From Nostoc flagelliforme FACHB-838 (lineage in GTDB: Bacteria; Cyanobacteriota; Cyanobacteriia; Cyanobacteriales; Nostocaceae), in contig NZ_JACJSI010000071.1 in assembly GCF_014698065.1 (NCBI RefSeq), forward strand, positions 1-35,511: a DNA stretch of 35,511 nt, in the 5' to 3' direction. Both the position numbers and the translations under genes were made by a program. The notes beneath the pieces were generated by a model. That model was given only the letters and a program-made list of their open reading frames with translations, did no database searches and was not told the DNA's origin. This document shows, piece after piece, positions 22,574 through 33,056 of this stretch. The first letter of the stretch is position 1, and the number at the start of each line of letters is the position of its first letter.

Positions 22574-25528
22574 CTACAACCAATTACCTACTAAAACAAA
22601 TGGTGCCCAGTAGTAAGGACGACTATAATTTGGCGCTCGCAACAGGGACAACTGAGCTTGACGAAGTGCCTCAGCTTTAGTTACCCCAGGTTGGTTCAAT
22701 TCTGAATAGAACTTGTTCATCAGCTCAACTGTAGATTCATCTTCTACTGACCAAAGCGTTGCTAATGTACTACGTGCCCCTGAACGCACCGCCACCCCTG
22801 CTAGTCCCAGAATCGCTCGATTATCACCTGCGGCGGTTTGGCAAGCACTCAAAATTAATAATTCTAAAGGACTTCGACCAGGGCGATCGCGTGCTTGCAA
22901 TAATTGGTCTAATTCTTTAACATTAATCCGACCGTCCCAAGTCAACAAAAAGGTATTCTCAGCCTGGGAAGAAAACTGACCGTGGGTTGCTAAGTGAACA
23001 ATGGGGAAGGGTACATTGTTGATTTGAACTTTCAAGCGACTCCGGGTAAATTCTTGGTTTAAAAGAACTTCTGTGGGAACTATTTTTGTAATCTCCTGAA
23101 CTTCCTGTTCCACTCCCGGCAGTTTGGAAAACCCTTGCCTAGCCTCAGCCAAACCTCCTACTAAAGTTTGCAGTTTGTTTGGGGAAAGCGAAGGTGAATA
23201 CAATAGCTGCAACCCTGGACTCAAAGCAAGGTTATATTTTTCAATCAGATACTTGTGCTTCTGACTATCATAGAGTGCCGACATGGGTACTGCACGCAAA
23301 ACTCCATCTAGTACAAACACCAAAGTTTTAATGTCATCCTTTTCCAGTTCTGCTTCAATTGGTCGGATTAACCAGTCATAAAAAATTTTTTGTGGAAGAA
23401 GTGAATCTAAGCCAGAACTGTAGATGTTACGGGTGAAGCCAGCAAGCATATTATCGTAGACACGCTCGACCTCCCCGACTTTCCCTGGCTGCGAACTAGG
23501 CTTCAGAGGCGTTGCGTAGTATTTTAAATCCTTTTGAGGCCTAGACAAGATGACAGCAAGGCGATCAGGCAAAATAATCGAATAGATAACCGCAGCATTT
23601 GGATCTACCTGGTCAATTGGTTGGGGTTGACTGGTTATACAAGCTTCTCTAAAGAAGTTAGTCAGTTCTGCTAATTGGAGTGCTTCTATAACATCACGAG
23701 CTTGCTTGAGATTTTCCTGATTAATCTCCGTTTGCTTTATCTGTTGAGAAGCTTGGGGTTGCAAGAGCAAATTCACTAGTTCTCGATAGACTGGTTCTAC
23801 ACTATCGCGAAAAGTAAATTGAGTTTCTGGGTTAATACCAACTAAGTCTTTACGCAAAGACTGAAGAGTTTCGTAGGCTAAGGTGTAGGCTTGAAGTGCG
23901 CTTTTTTGGTTTTGTTGAGTTTGGTAAATCCGTCCTAACTGCCACTGCCAAAGATAGGTAATACTAGAATCATTAAAAGCAGATTTCTGCTGTAAAGCTT
24001 GTTCAGTTAATTGTCGTGCCTCTGTCAATTTACCCATTTGCTGATAAACTCCCCCAAGATAACCACGCACATCGGCTTCGGCTTGCTTGTCTTGCAATTG
24101 TTGAGCTTGGTTGAGGGCGGTTTGTAAAATTTGCCCCATTTCCGGCCATGAGGGAATTTTTGAGGATTCAAGAGTTTTAACACCAGTGCCCGTAGGTGTA
24201 TTTTTTACAAAGCTACATAGTTGCAGAATCGGGGATGATAAAGCATTTGATGAGTTTTCACTCAGCCCTGATTGCAGACACATCAAACTTTGAGCAAATT
24301 TGATGTGAGCATAGACACTGGGATGAGTAATAGGTAAGTCATTGAGATGAGACGTGATTTCAGATAGCAAGGTTGGTACTTCAGACCATTGTCGAGTTTG
24401 TACCAAAAGGCTAAATCGATTCAATTGAGCTTGTCTTTTGATATCTGATGAAGTAGATGATTCAGCTTGGCGATAGCAAGTAGCAGCCTGTTGATAAAAT
24501 TGGGCCGCATTGGTTATACTGGCTGCTTGAATGCATATAGACTGTGTAAGGGCTGGCTGTTGTTCGCTTGGTTTTTCCAACTGTATTTTTCTATTACCCA
24601 AAGACCTGGCTGTATTGCCTAAACTCAGGTAAATAGCAGCCAGATTTTGCGAATCTCCTGATTGTTGAGCTAATTGCCCAGCTGCGGACAAGACCATTTG
24701 CGATTGTTCGAGTTGACTAACAACTCGTAAAACATTGCCGAGACTACGCAAAGCCAGGATATCTAAAGAAGAGGAATTTTCCTTGTTGACAAATCGTTCT
24801 TTTAAGGTTTGCAGTTCTTCTTTTGTGATCTGGCAGTTTTGATGATCAAGCTTTAAAGTTTTTAGTAAGGTCTTGCAAGCCATTGGGTAAAGACCCAAGT
24901 CTTGCATGGCTTGAGTTTGGTTAATTTGGCTTCTAATTGCACCATTTTGATTGCCGAGATTTTGATAAATTTCAGCCGCTTGTTTCCAAGTTGCTAAGGC
25001 TGCTTCTGATTCTCCTACTGCTAGTTGCAACTGTCCTTGGATATCCAATGTGGAACTGAGGATTTGTGATCGCTCTGGTGTTTTTGGCTGTGTTTGGAGG
25101 ATATTTAAGCTGGTAGCGATCGCTTTTTTGGCTTGCTCCCACCTGCCGAGTTGTTGAGATGTCAGGGCAAGATTGCTCAACGCCATTGCCTGGTTAAGTT
25201 TATCCTCTCGCACTGCAAAAGCCGCAGCAGCCTGTTCCCAAAGAGTTAGGGCTGACTCAAATTGTCTATTTTGATGAAGCGATTTGCCTTGTTTTACTAA
25301 CTCTAAAGGCTCTTGTTGAGTTTGTCCGATCGCAGTTGATGCCCAAACTTGGGTAGTAACCAGCACTCCTCCCATAGACAAGAAAAATAACAGAACTACT
25401 AAAATTAGCGATCGCACTTGGCTACTATAGAGTCTAGATTTGTAATGGCTAATTTTCGAGAAAAATCTTGCTTTGAGCGTAGGCGTAGCCAGTCGTAGAC
25501 ATCGCCCTCTCTGCTTTTTTTTATTCAT
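22574..25528 (-). CDS. CHAT-domain protease-like protein with TPR repeats
   Basis: 984 residues. An N-terminal hydrophobic segment (about 40-60, LILVVLLFFLSMGGVLV) followed by WAST looks like a signal peptide or anchor after a long basic lead. Several TPR-like repeats occupy about 80-640 (for example KLNQAMALSNLALTSQQLGR and AEADVRGYLGGVYQQMGK). The C-terminal 300 residues form a CHAT domain of the caspase/separase-like peptidase clan, with catalytic His849 (VHLATHGQF) and Cys896 (LLILSACQTAAG) both present. The TPR part probably binds a partner. It lies 57 bases after the TpsA gene on the same strand, suggesting that it handles or monitors the exoprotein. The substrate is unknown. Confidence 0.88.
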   Translation of the reverse strand: MNKKKQRGRCLRLATPTLKARFFSKISHYKSRLYSSQVRSLILVVLLFFLSMGGVLVTTQVWASTAIGQTQQEPLELVKQGKSLHQNRQFESALTLWEQAAAAFAVREDKLNQAMALSNLALTSQQLGRWEQAKKAIATSLNILQTQPKTPERSQILSSTLDIQGQLQLAVGESEAALATWKQAAEIYQNLGNQNGAIRSQINQTQAMQDLGLYPMACKTLLKTLKLDHQNCQITKEELQTLKERFVNKENSSSLDILALRSLGNVLRVVSQLEQSQMVLSAAGQLAQQSGDSQNLAAIYLSLGNTARSLGNRKIQLEKPSEQQPALTQSICIQAASITNAAQFYQQAATCYRQAESSTSSDIKRQAQLNRFSLLVQTRQWSEVPTLLSEITSHLNDLPITHPSVYAHIKFAQSLMCLQSGLSENSSNALSSPILQLCSFVKNTPTGTGVKTLESSKIPSWPEMGQILQTALNQAQQLQDKQAEADVRGYLGGVYQQMGKLTEARQLTEQALQQKSAFNDSSITYLWQWQLGRIYQTQQNQKSALQAYTLAYETLQSLRKDLVGINPETQFTFRDSVEPVYRELVNLLLQPQASQQIKQTEINQENLKQARDVIEALQLAELTNFFREACITSQPQPIDQVDPNAAVIYSIILPDRLAVILSRPQKDLKYYATPLKPSSQPGKVGEVERVYDNMLAGFTRNIYSSGLDSLLPQKIFYDWLIRPIEAELEKDDIKTLVFVLDGVLRAVPMSALYDSQKHKYLIEKYNLALSPGLQLLYSPSLSPNKLQTLVGGLAEARQGFSKLPGVEQEVQEITKIVPTEVLLNQEFTRSRLKVQINNVPFPIVHLATHGQFSSQAENTFLLTWDGRINVKELDQLLQARDRPGRSPLELLILSACQTAAGDNRAILGLAGVAVRSGARSTLATLWSVEDESTVELMNKFYSELNQPGVTKAEALRQAQLSLLRAPNYSRPYYWAPFVLVGNWL

Positions 25529-25585
25529 ATTTTATCCTGTCAAGTAATTCACAAAAAGACCTGTTTTCACCTTTTTTCGTTCGTC

Positions 25586-28500
25586 TTATCGTGCAGGACA
25601 ACTGCTTAAATTCTTAGGTAGACGATGGGTCCCAGTGACGTTGGGATTGTAAGCGGTGAGAATTACTTCACCTTTATTGTTGAATACCCATCCTTTAACT
25701 GGCACAATCGGGCTGGGGATTTGGGATTTTGAATTATCGCTGGAGGAGGCTTTCTGCGGTGGTTTTACATTACTGACGATTGAGACTGGTTCAACTAAAG
25801 CAACCTGAGTAGCTTCTTGGCTTAAGTCTTCGTTGGGGCTAGGAGGCAGTCCACCACGTCCTGTGATCGTGAATTCACTCGCAACACCTTTGCTACAAGG
25901 ATTTTGGGCGATTTGATCATTAGGATCAACAACATTTGCAGGTAATTCCACTAAATTCTGGTTGGAATTAATCCCTAGATTGATGTTCACCACTCCCGGA
26001 TTGCCACCTAACTCTGAACTAGCGGTGATGTCATTTAATAAATCTCTAGGCTTGTCCCCAAATTCAATCCCAAAGATACTAGTAGCTGTGATATCAACAC
26101 GCCCACCGTCACCATAAGTTGCATTGGCGGTTATATCACTACCCTTTGGTTGTGAGGGTGGTGCAACTAGAAATTGGGTATTAATGGTAATGTTCCCGCC
26201 AGTACCAATTGCCCCTGGTTGGCTTTCAATGCCTGCATTGGTAGTAATTTTGCTGTCGTCTTGCATCAGTAATAAATCTGCTACCTTTAGGCTGATATTG
26301 CCGCCTCTTTCTTTGGCGGTTTCGGCTGAGATCGTTCCCTGCTCCAAAGTTAGAGAATTGGCTTCCAGAGATATATCGCCTCCTATGCCGCTTCCCCTGC
26401 TATTGACAGAAAGTGCGGCGCCATTTTGAATCAGGACATTTTTGGGGGAGCCAATCACGAAGATATTACCGCCATCACTAGTAGAAGTGTTTTCAGTCTC
26501 AGCTAAAACTGCGGTTCCAAAGTCAGACAGAGTAAGGCTGTTTGGTACATTCAGTGTGATATTGCCTGCTTTTGAACTAGCTGAAGTGTTAGTGCGGATT
26601 TTTCCGGCGCTGGAGAGTTCAATAGTGTCAGCTGTGACATCAATGTTACCAGCATTGCCATTCCCGTTAGTATTGGCGCTGACAATAGCCGCATTACTTA
26701 TTTGCAAGCGAGGAGCGTTGATAGTAATCCCTTCAGAGGCTCCGGTTGCGTCAATCCCAACTTCGCTGGCTATGGCGGAAACAAGGGAGCGATCGCTCCT
26801 ACCGTCAACAACTACACTATCTGTAGCTGCGACTCGAATCGCACCAGAATTGCCCTTCCCTAAAGTAGTAGTATTTAGTTCTGCACCATTGATAACTCTC
26901 AGGATTGGAGCATTGATTTCAATCCCTCCTGACTTGCCCTCAGCAGTCTGTGTCACTTGGCTAGTTGCAGCACTGCCATTACCCTGGCTCGATTCGCCAT
27001 CAAATATTACCTTGTCAGAGGCAGTAATGCTAATCGTGCCTGCATCACCTGAGCTTCTAGTGCTGGCATCCAAAAACGCACCATTCGTCACCTTTAATAT
27101 CGGGGTGGTAATCACGATCCCGCCAGATTTACCATTTGCTCCGTCAAAAACTTGACTCAATGCGTAAGTGCGGAGATTGCTGCTCGATTCGCCATCAAAT
27201 ATTACCTTGTCAGTGGCATTGATGCTAATCGTGCCTGCATTACCTGAGCTTTTAGTGCTGGCATCAAGAGAACCGCCATTTGTCACCTCTAAGATCGGGG
27301 TGTTAATCTCAATTCCGTCCGATTTACCTACAGCCCCCTGTTCCACTTGGCTCAATACTGTACTACGGAAATTTTTCTCAGATTCGCCATCTACTAATAC
27401 GCGATCGCGGGCAGTAATGCTGATTTTACCAGCATCTCCTTCTCCTGATGTACTGGCACTAAGTTGAGCGCCCTTGGTGATGGCTACACTACCTGCGTTA
27501 ATCTCAATTCCATCTGATTTACCTACAGCCCCCTGTTCCACTTGGCTGAATACTGTACTGAGGAAATTATTCTCAGATTCGCCATATACCAATACGCGAT
27601 CGCGGGCAGTAATGCTAATTTTGCCTGCATCTCCCTGTCCAGAAGTACTAGCACTGAGTTGAGCACCTTTGGTGATGGCTACACTACCTGCGTCAATCTC
27701 AATCCCGCCTGAGTTACCTACAGCGCCCTGTTCCACTTGGCTGAATACTGTACTGAGGAAATTGTTCTCAGATTCGCCATCTATCAATACCTCATCGCGG
27801 GCAGTAATGCTAATTTTGCCTGCATTACCCTGTTGTCCAGAAGTACTGGCGCTAAGTTGAGCGCCCTTGGTGATGGCTACACTACCTACGTCAATCTCAA
27901 TCCCGCCTGAGTTACCTACAGCGCCCTGTTCTACTTGGCTGAATGCAGAACTCCGAAATCCTAAAGAAGATTCGCCGTCAAACACTACATTATCAGCAGC
28001 AGTTACTCGGATTGTGCCCGAATTTCCTTTTCCTATAGTATTGGCTTCCAGATAACCGCCATCAGTTACCTCAACGCTACCTGCGTCAATCTCAATTCCA
28101 CCTGAGTTGCCTACAGCCTCCTTTCCTACCTGGCTGAGTGCAGAACTGCGAAATCCCAAAGGAGATCCGCTAAAGACCACTTTATCAGTGGCAGTCACTC
28201 GGATTGTACCCGAATTTCCTTTTCCTATAGTATTGGCTTCCAGATAACCACCATCAGTTACCTCAACGGTACGTGCTTTAATATCGATTCCACCTGAGTT
28301 GCCCTCAGCCTCCTTTCCTACCTGGTTGAGTGCAGAACTGCGAACTCCGAAAGGAGATCCGCTAAAGACCACCTTATCAGTGGCATTTATTTCGATATTT
28401 CCCGCCTGAGCTTCAGGTGAACCCAAACCTTCGCCTATTCCAGCTAATAATCGGCTTCCTCCCAAAACATTCACATTACGACCGTTAATAGCGATACTAC

Positions 28501-29353
28501 CGCCATCCTTACCAGCAACATTCACCACTGCTTGCTTAGAGAGGGATACATCAGATTGTTCAACACTATTGGGAAAACTTAAAGAAGCTACTCTTGGTAT
28601 TCCTTGGGACTCTTGGACATTAAAACCGACTATTCCGGTTTCAGTCAATCCTCCTAACTCAATCCGACCCTCAGGTACCCCTAAGCTCCCACCATCAAGG
28701 ATGACATTTCCACCGACTAGTCCCAAAGTGTTCCCCGACGGTAAGTAAAGAACAGCAGATGATTGATTGACAATGCTCGCTGAATTCTCTCTCAAGCGCA
28801 ATCCTACAGGAATATTCACTGTCAGCAGTGGCGGGGAAAGTGGGTTTGTGGCGCTAAACTCTAACCCATTATCAAACACTAGGCTATCTGCGGTAGAAGC
28901 TACAAATGATCCTCCCATATTTAAAAGGGCATTGGGGCCAAAGACAATTCCATTAGGATTAATGAAGAACAGATTGGCTTGGCCCAAAACCCCCAGAGTT
29001 CCGAGAATATTCGAGGGATTACCTCCTGTCACCCTAGTCAAAATATTCGTAATTTCTCCTGGATTTGTAAAATAGGCTTTTCCTCCTTCACCAACGTTAA
29101 AATCTTTGAAACTGTGGAATAAGTTGCTTCCTTGAATTGCTCCTCCATTAATCTGCTCAATATCACTGCCTTCAAGTTTGCCTTTTACTACAACTGAACT
29201 TTTATCGCCTAAAGTCGCATCAGGTGTAATTTGAGTTGTAATTTGTGCTTTTGCTGGACAGGGAGCAATACAAGAGAACAAAGCCAATGCAAAATTCACC
29301 CCTATAGATAGAGGTAAGGTATTGGAGAGGAGCGATCGCTTGGAGTGTTGCAT
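25586..29353 (-). CDS. Two-partner secretion exoprotein (TpsA, filamentous haemagglutinin-like)
   Basis: 1255 residues with a signal peptide (ending CPAKA-QITTQ, near residue 36), then the TPS secretion domain of about 250 residues with LFHSFKDFNVGEGG, FFINPNGIVFGPNALLNMGG and related strand motifs. Residues about 280-850 are beta-helix repeats with a period near 65 residues (195-198 bp), each carrying EVTDGGYL/ITKGAQL, SGNAGTISI and VFDGES-type turns. The C-terminus (GWVFNNKGEVILTAYNPN) is the cap found in cyanobacterial members. It is expected to be secreted through the TpsB pore encoded just upstream and to sit on or leave the cell surface. Adhesion or contact-dependent functions are known for the family, but no toxin domain is seen here. 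Confidence 0.9.
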   Translation of the reverse strand: MQHSKRSLLSNTLPLSIGVNFALALFSCIAPCPAKAQITTQITPDATLGDKSSVVVKGKLEGSDIEQINGGAIQGSNLFHSFKDFNVGEGGKAYFTNPGEITNILTRVTGGNPSNILGTLGVLGQANLFFINPNGIVFGPNALLNMGGSFVASTADSLVFDNGLEFSATNPLSPPLLTVNIPVGLRLRENSASIVNQSSAVLYLPSGNTLGLVGGNVILDGGSLGVPEGRIELGGLTETGIVGFNVQESQGIPRVASLSFPNSVEQSDVSLSKQAVVNVAGKDGGSIAINGRNVNVLGGSRLLAGIGEGLGSPEAQAGNIEINATDKVVFSGSPFGVRSSALNQVGKEAEGNSGGIDIKARTVEVTDGGYLEANTIGKGNSGTIRVTATDKVVFSGSPLGFRSSALSQVGKEAVGNSGGIEIDAGSVEVTDGGYLEANTIGKGNSGTIRVTAADNVVFDGESSLGFRSSAFSQVEQGAVGNSGGIEIDVGSVAITKGAQLSASTSGQQGNAGKISITARDEVLIDGESENNFLSTVFSQVEQGAVGNSGGIEIDAGSVAITKGAQLSASTSGQGDAGKISITARDRVLVYGESENNFLSTVFSQVEQGAVGKSDGIEINAGSVAITKGAQLSASTSGEGDAGKISITARDRVLVDGESEKNFRSTVLSQVEQGAVGKSDGIEINTPILEVTNGGSLDASTKSSGNAGTISINATDKVIFDGESSSNLRTYALSQVFDGANGKSGGIVITTPILKVTNGAFLDASTRSSGDAGTISITASDKVIFDGESSQGNGSAATSQVTQTAEGKSGGIEINAPILRVINGAELNTTTLGKGNSGAIRVAATDSVVVDGRSDRSLVSAIASEVGIDATGASEGITINAPRLQISNAAIVSANTNGNGNAGNIDVTADTIELSSAGKIRTNTSASSKAGNITLNVPNSLTLSDFGTAVLAETENTSTSDGGNIFVIGSPKNVLIQNGAALSVNSRGSGIGGDISLEANSLTLEQGTISAETAKERGGNISLKVADLLLMQDDSKITTNAGIESQPGAIGTGGNITINTQFLVAPPSQPKGSDITANATYGDGGRVDITATSIFGIEFGDKPRDLLNDITASSELGGNPGVVNINLGINSNQNLVELPANVVDPNDQIAQNPCSKGVASEFTITGRGGLPPSPNEDLSQEATQVALVEPVSIVSNVKPPQKASSSDNSKSQIPSPIVPVKGWVFNNKGEVILTAYNPNVTGTHRLPKNLSSCPAR
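26720..28330 (-). repeat. Tandem repeats of about 195 bp inside the TpsA gene
   Basis: Units of 195-198 bp recur (for example GTGATGGCTACACTACCT at about 27477, 27672 and 27870). Neighbouring units are highly alike, so copy number may vary between strains. Confidence 0.8.
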
Positions 29354-29404
29354 AACTTTTGATTTCTAGACCTTTGTTAATCAGAGATTTTGTGACAAAA
29401 ATTT

Positions 29405-31312
29405 TTAGAAAGGATTCGCAACTATTGAGAAATAAATACCGTCTTCCTGTAAAGTCCTGCCTCTGTCTTGAATATCTGTTAATGGAATACCATAATCAAG
29501 GCGAGCATTAAGGCGATCGCCCATTTGCCACTGTAAACCCAATCCCAACCCCAGCAAGGTATTAGTCAAGCTATTAATATTTTGGTCTGGATTGCCAGAA
29601 CTATTCCAACCTACGCCAAAATCAATAAACGGCACTACCTGCAAAACTCCTCCGACATTTTTTACCCGCAGTACTGGTAATTGCACTTCTGCTGATGCTA
29701 AAAAGCCGTTATCTGTCAAGAGAATATCTTGTCGATAACCTCGAACACTACGCAGACCACCCAGCCCATATTGCTCTAAAGGCACAAGGGCACGGGTTGC
29801 CAATTGCAGGTCAGAACGGATCACTAGTAAAGTTTGCGGTGCTAAAAGTCGCACATATTGTCCTTGTCCCCGCCAAGAAAAAAACCGACTATCAGGAGGC
29901 TCATTGTTGACGGTAGCATTGAAGATATCTAAACCAAGGTTAAATTGAGAGCGCAGGGCTAAGGCTTGTTGAGAATCCCTCTGCTGATATTCTTGGAACA
30001 ATTGTAACGCAAAAATGCGGGTTTCTCCCTGTTCATTAGCACCGGGTGACAGGGAAAAACCCCTACCTAGCAGTTCAGATTTGCTTTCTTGTCGTAACGC
30101 GGATAGACCCACAGCAAATTCTCTGTTGGGAGATAAAATTAAAGGTTGGCGGAAGCCTAACTCGAAGTAATTGGAATTACCAATGATATCTAGGCGGTCA
30201 AAGGGTGGTTCGACAATTTCAGTACTCGTCAAACCACCTCTGAGGGTAATTGTGCCATTACGAGGATTAACAGGTATGTTGTAGCGTAAGTCAAAGGCGT
30301 TGCTACCATCAGTATTGATATATTCCAGATTCAAGCCATCCCCAAAACCGAATAAATTTCCTTCGTTAATACGGACACCGCGTCGTAAGCTGCCAACACT
30401 AGGCGCACGACCATTATCTATAAAAAATTCTGTATTAAAGGAGTCGGCTTCTAATACCTTGACTGTCAGTAAACTTAATTCCGGACGCGACCCAGCAGAC
30501 AATTCGGCTGATATATTTTGAATTAGGGGGTCAAGTTGCAATAGTTGCAAAGCTGACAGCAAGCGCTTTTGATTTAGGGGTTTAGCGGTGGCAATGGCTA
30601 ATCTGCTGCGGATGTAGTTCGAGTTCAGCCGTCGTGTACCCGTTACCGCAATTTCTTCTAGTCCTCCTTCAATAATCTGGATTTTGACGACAGATCCCTG
30701 TTGAGATAAGGTTTGACCAGCCGGAATCACAGCACCAGAATTAATATACCCCGCATCGGTATAGAGTTTGGTGATAGTAGCCTCAACTTCTAGTAATTCT
30801 ACAAAGGTTAGCGATCGCTTGGTGAATTGGGCAGTAACTTCGGTTAACTTTTCGTCGCTAAAGGCCGTATTTCCATCAAACTCGAATTTACTAACGATGA
30901 TACTTTGAGGAAGGTCTAAGCGTTCTTCAGGGGAGGGAAATGTTTGAAGAGGAAGTTCGAGAGCAGGTTCTGGTCTTGGCTGCGGGATTGGGATTGGCTG
31001 TTTTGGTTCTGAGTCGAGAACCTGAGACAAAATTGGGTCTAATCTTAGTTGATTCAACTTTGATAAGCCTGTTGTGAGTACAGGGATCTGACGGAATTGA
31101 TCCTGGCTCGTTAACAGACGAGTTCCTGATAAAGTTAAGTTTTCAATTTCTTTAACAGACTGTCTCGGGCTATTAATAGCTAAGACATCAGCCAAGGCAC
31201 TACCTTGCTTAAAAGCAAGTAACACTCCTAAAATTCTGGTAAATTTTAGAGCTGGTGTTAAATACGAGAAGCTTACACAGCATGTTTTCCCCATTTTTAT
31301 GAAAAAGCTCAC
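29405..31312 (-). CDS. TpsB outer-membrane transporter (ShlB/FhaC/HecB family)
   Basis: 635 residues from a GTG at 31310-31312; an ATG at 31292-31294 is an alternative. After an N-terminal export signal and a Pro-rich linker (PIPIPQPRPEP), two POTRA domains are visible (IIVSKFEFDGNTAFSDEKLTE, about 138-158; EIAVTGTRRLNSNYI, about 230). The C-terminal half is a 16-strand-type barrel with the conserved GLRSVRGYRQD loop motif and a terminal Phe (SIVANPF). It exports the TpsA protein encoded 51 bases downstream, so the two form a TPS operon. Length and motifs are typical for the family. Confidence 0.92.
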   Translation of the reverse strand: MSFFIKMGKTCCVSFSYLTPALKFTRILGVLLAFKQGSALADVLAINSPRQSVKEIENLTLSGTRLLTSQDQFRQIPVLTTGLSKLNQLRLDPILSQVLDSEPKQPIPIPQPRPEPALELPLQTFPSPEERLDLPQSIIVSKFEFDGNTAFSDEKLTEVTAQFTKRSLTFVELLEVEATITKLYTDAGYINSGAVIPAGQTLSQQGSVVKIQIIEGGLEEIAVTGTRRLNSNYIRSRLAIATAKPLNQKRLLSALQLLQLDPLIQNISAELSAGSRPELSLLTVKVLEADSFNTEFFIDNGRAPSVGSLRRGVRINEGNLFGFGDGLNLEYINTDGSNAFDLRYNIPVNPRNGTITLRGGLTSTEIVEPPFDRLDIIGNSNYFELGFRQPLILSPNREFAVGLSALRQESKSELLGRGFSLSPGANEQGETRIFALQLFQEYQQRDSQQALALRSQFNLGLDIFNATVNNEPPDSRFFSWRGQGQYVRLLAPQTLLVIRSDLQLATRALVPLEQYGLGGLRSVRGYRQDILLTDNGFLASAEVQLPVLRVKNVGGVLQVVPFIDFGVGWNSSGNPDQNINSLTNTLLGLGLGLQWQMGDRLNARLDYGIPLTDIQDRGRTLQEDGIYFSIVANPF

Positions 31313-32082
31313 TATTTTTTAAATCATTCTGCCACCACCATAGTGAGACAAGCAAAAAACTCTAATTTACAGCAATTTTTCACCTCTTTAGCTACTACAG
31401 AAAATGGTTTGAGCAATAGTATTAACCCAAGTTGCGTGTTACCCGACTCTGGGTGCGAAGCACCCGGATAGTCATGCAATCGCACAAAAACTCTTCGGTT
31501 ATGTCACCCCATAATCGAGAGATAGATTCTTTAATTACTAGTATAAAATACTACTATTTCTATCTTTTTATATAAACTACAATGTACAGAAACAGATTTG
31601 AGGAAATATTACCACTTCAGTTAGACATTTAATAGCTTTTTTTATACTTTATAGAAATAAAAATAAGCTTCTATTGTAAATACGTCTTCAATAAATAACG
31701 CAACAGAATTCATTACAGCAGTTTCCGTTATTGTGAGGTACGTTCTTAGTCCTGAAAGGTACAGGAGATAGTGGGGAAGGGAGAAACTGTATTTCATAAC
31801 AGCAGTAAGCGCTGTATGCACAGCGTTCACCTTACGCTCGTAAAGTAAGAATTGTCCTGGTAGAGAAGCAGCTACCTTACGAACCCAAAGAAACAGACAT
31901 TAACAAAAAATCTCCAGAATTTCTGGGTTTATCTCCCATTTCATACTTTGATTCCGCAACGCCAAAAAGCTGATGCAAATCCTAGCCATTTTTCTAGGAT
32001 GAATTCTCCCCATTTTTCCGATGTCGTCTGTGTTGATAAAACGGCACGATATGAACATCCAAGAACGTTTACGGAAAATTTT
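31313..32082. other. Intergenic region between divergent TpsB and HtrA-like genes
   Basis: No convincing gene. It must hold promoters for both neighbours. Visible stem-loops are GGGTGC-GAA-GCACCC (31451-31465) and CGCTGT-ATGC-ACAGCG (near 31809-31824). In-frame codons extend the HtrA-like frame upstream to a TTG at 31948, but that stretch has no protease-like sequence and is treated as non-coding. Confidence 0.5.
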
Positions 32083-32994
32083 ATGTCTTCATTACTGGCT
32101 TTGTCCAACAATTTAGCTGACACCATAGAAGAAGCTGGGAGTGCTGTGGTTGCTGTAAATGGGGGTACACGTCTTTCCCTAAGTGGTATTCACTGGCGTA
32201 ATGGTATCATTGTTACCTCTGATGAATCTCTCCAGCGCTATGACGATATCACCATTACCCTATCAAATGGTAGTACTGCACCAGTAACACTCGTTGGTCA
32301 TGACTCTAGCACCGATATAGCTGTTTTTAAACTAGAAAATGTAGAAATACCTGTGGCAAAAATTGGCGATGCTAAAACTCTCAAAGTCGGTCATCTGGTA
32401 CTAGGGCTGGCAAGAGGTAACGAAGGTGACATAAGGGCGGCGATGGGTGCAGTGAGTGTAGTTAGCGGTGCTTGGCGGAGTATGAGTGGCGGAAATATTG
32501 ACCAATTCATCCGCCCAGATATCACCCTTTACTCTGGTTTTGCAGGTGGGCCGCTTGTGGATGCTGCTGGTTTTGTCGTAGGCATGAATACATCGGGGCG
32601 GCGTGGTACTGCTTTGACTATCCCTACTGCTACAGTCGATCGTCTGGTTGACCAATTAGTAGCAAAAGGGCGTATTTCTAAGGGCTACTTGGGTGTGGGA
32701 ATGCAACCTGTACGCTTACCAGACAATCTAAAAACTGCTCTCAACTTAAGTTCGGCAACTGGGGTAATTGTTGTCAATGTTGAGGCTTTGGGCCCTGCTG
32801 AAAAAGCAGGTGTGTTGCTTGGCGATGTTTTGGTAACATTCGATGGCGTAATGGTAGGCGATACAGGTGATGTGTTGGCGCTACTCAATAGTAGCGATCG
32901 CATCGGTAAAGCTGTTAATGTCCAAATTATCCGGGGTGGGGTGTTAGTTGAGTTAACGATCACAGTTGGTGAACGACCTACTAAAGAGGAATAA
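32083..32994 (+). CDS. HtrA-like trypsin-fold protein with PDZ domain, catalytic residues lost
   Basis: 303 residues from ATG 32083. Fold and order are those of DegP/HtrA: trypsin-like domain (about 15-200) and one PDZ domain (GYLGVGMQPV, VIVVNVEALGPAEKAGVLLGDVLV, about 200-295). The active site is not conserved. Where active members have TNAHV this protein has TSDES (Glu48 for the catalytic His), and NSGGP is FAGGP (Ala154 for the catalytic Ser). Asp78 (STDIAVFKLE) is retained. There is no signal peptide. It is therefore predicted to be a pseudo-protease, perhaps a PDZ-based binding partner or regulator of the intact protease encoded next. The frame is undamaged, arguing for selection. Confidence 0.85.
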   Translation: MSSLLALSNNLADTIEEAGSAVVAVNGGTRLSLSGIHWRNGIIVTSDESLQRYDDITITLSNGSTAPVTLVGHDSSTDIAVFKLENVEIPVAKIGDAKTLKVGHLVLGLARGNEGDIRAAMGAVSVVSGAWRSMSGGNIDQFIRPDITLYSGFAGGPLVDAAGFVVGMNTSGRRGTALTIPTATVDRLVDQLVAKGRISKGYLGVGMQPVRLPDNLKTALNLSSATGVIVVNVEALGPAEKAGVLLGDVLVTFDGVMVGDTGDVLALLNSSDRIGKAVNVQIIRGGVLVELTITVGERPTKEE

Positions 32995-33056
32995 TCCCAA
33001 TTTGGGATGGGTTTAACTAGCTTTGTCAAGATTTATCTAAATTTTCTATTCATTCG

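Noticed and set aside
26442..28055. Long plus-strand frames with repeated protein sequence opposite TpsA
   Set aside because: They mirror the tandem repeats of the TpsA gene on the other strand; TpsA has clear domains and a signal peptide.
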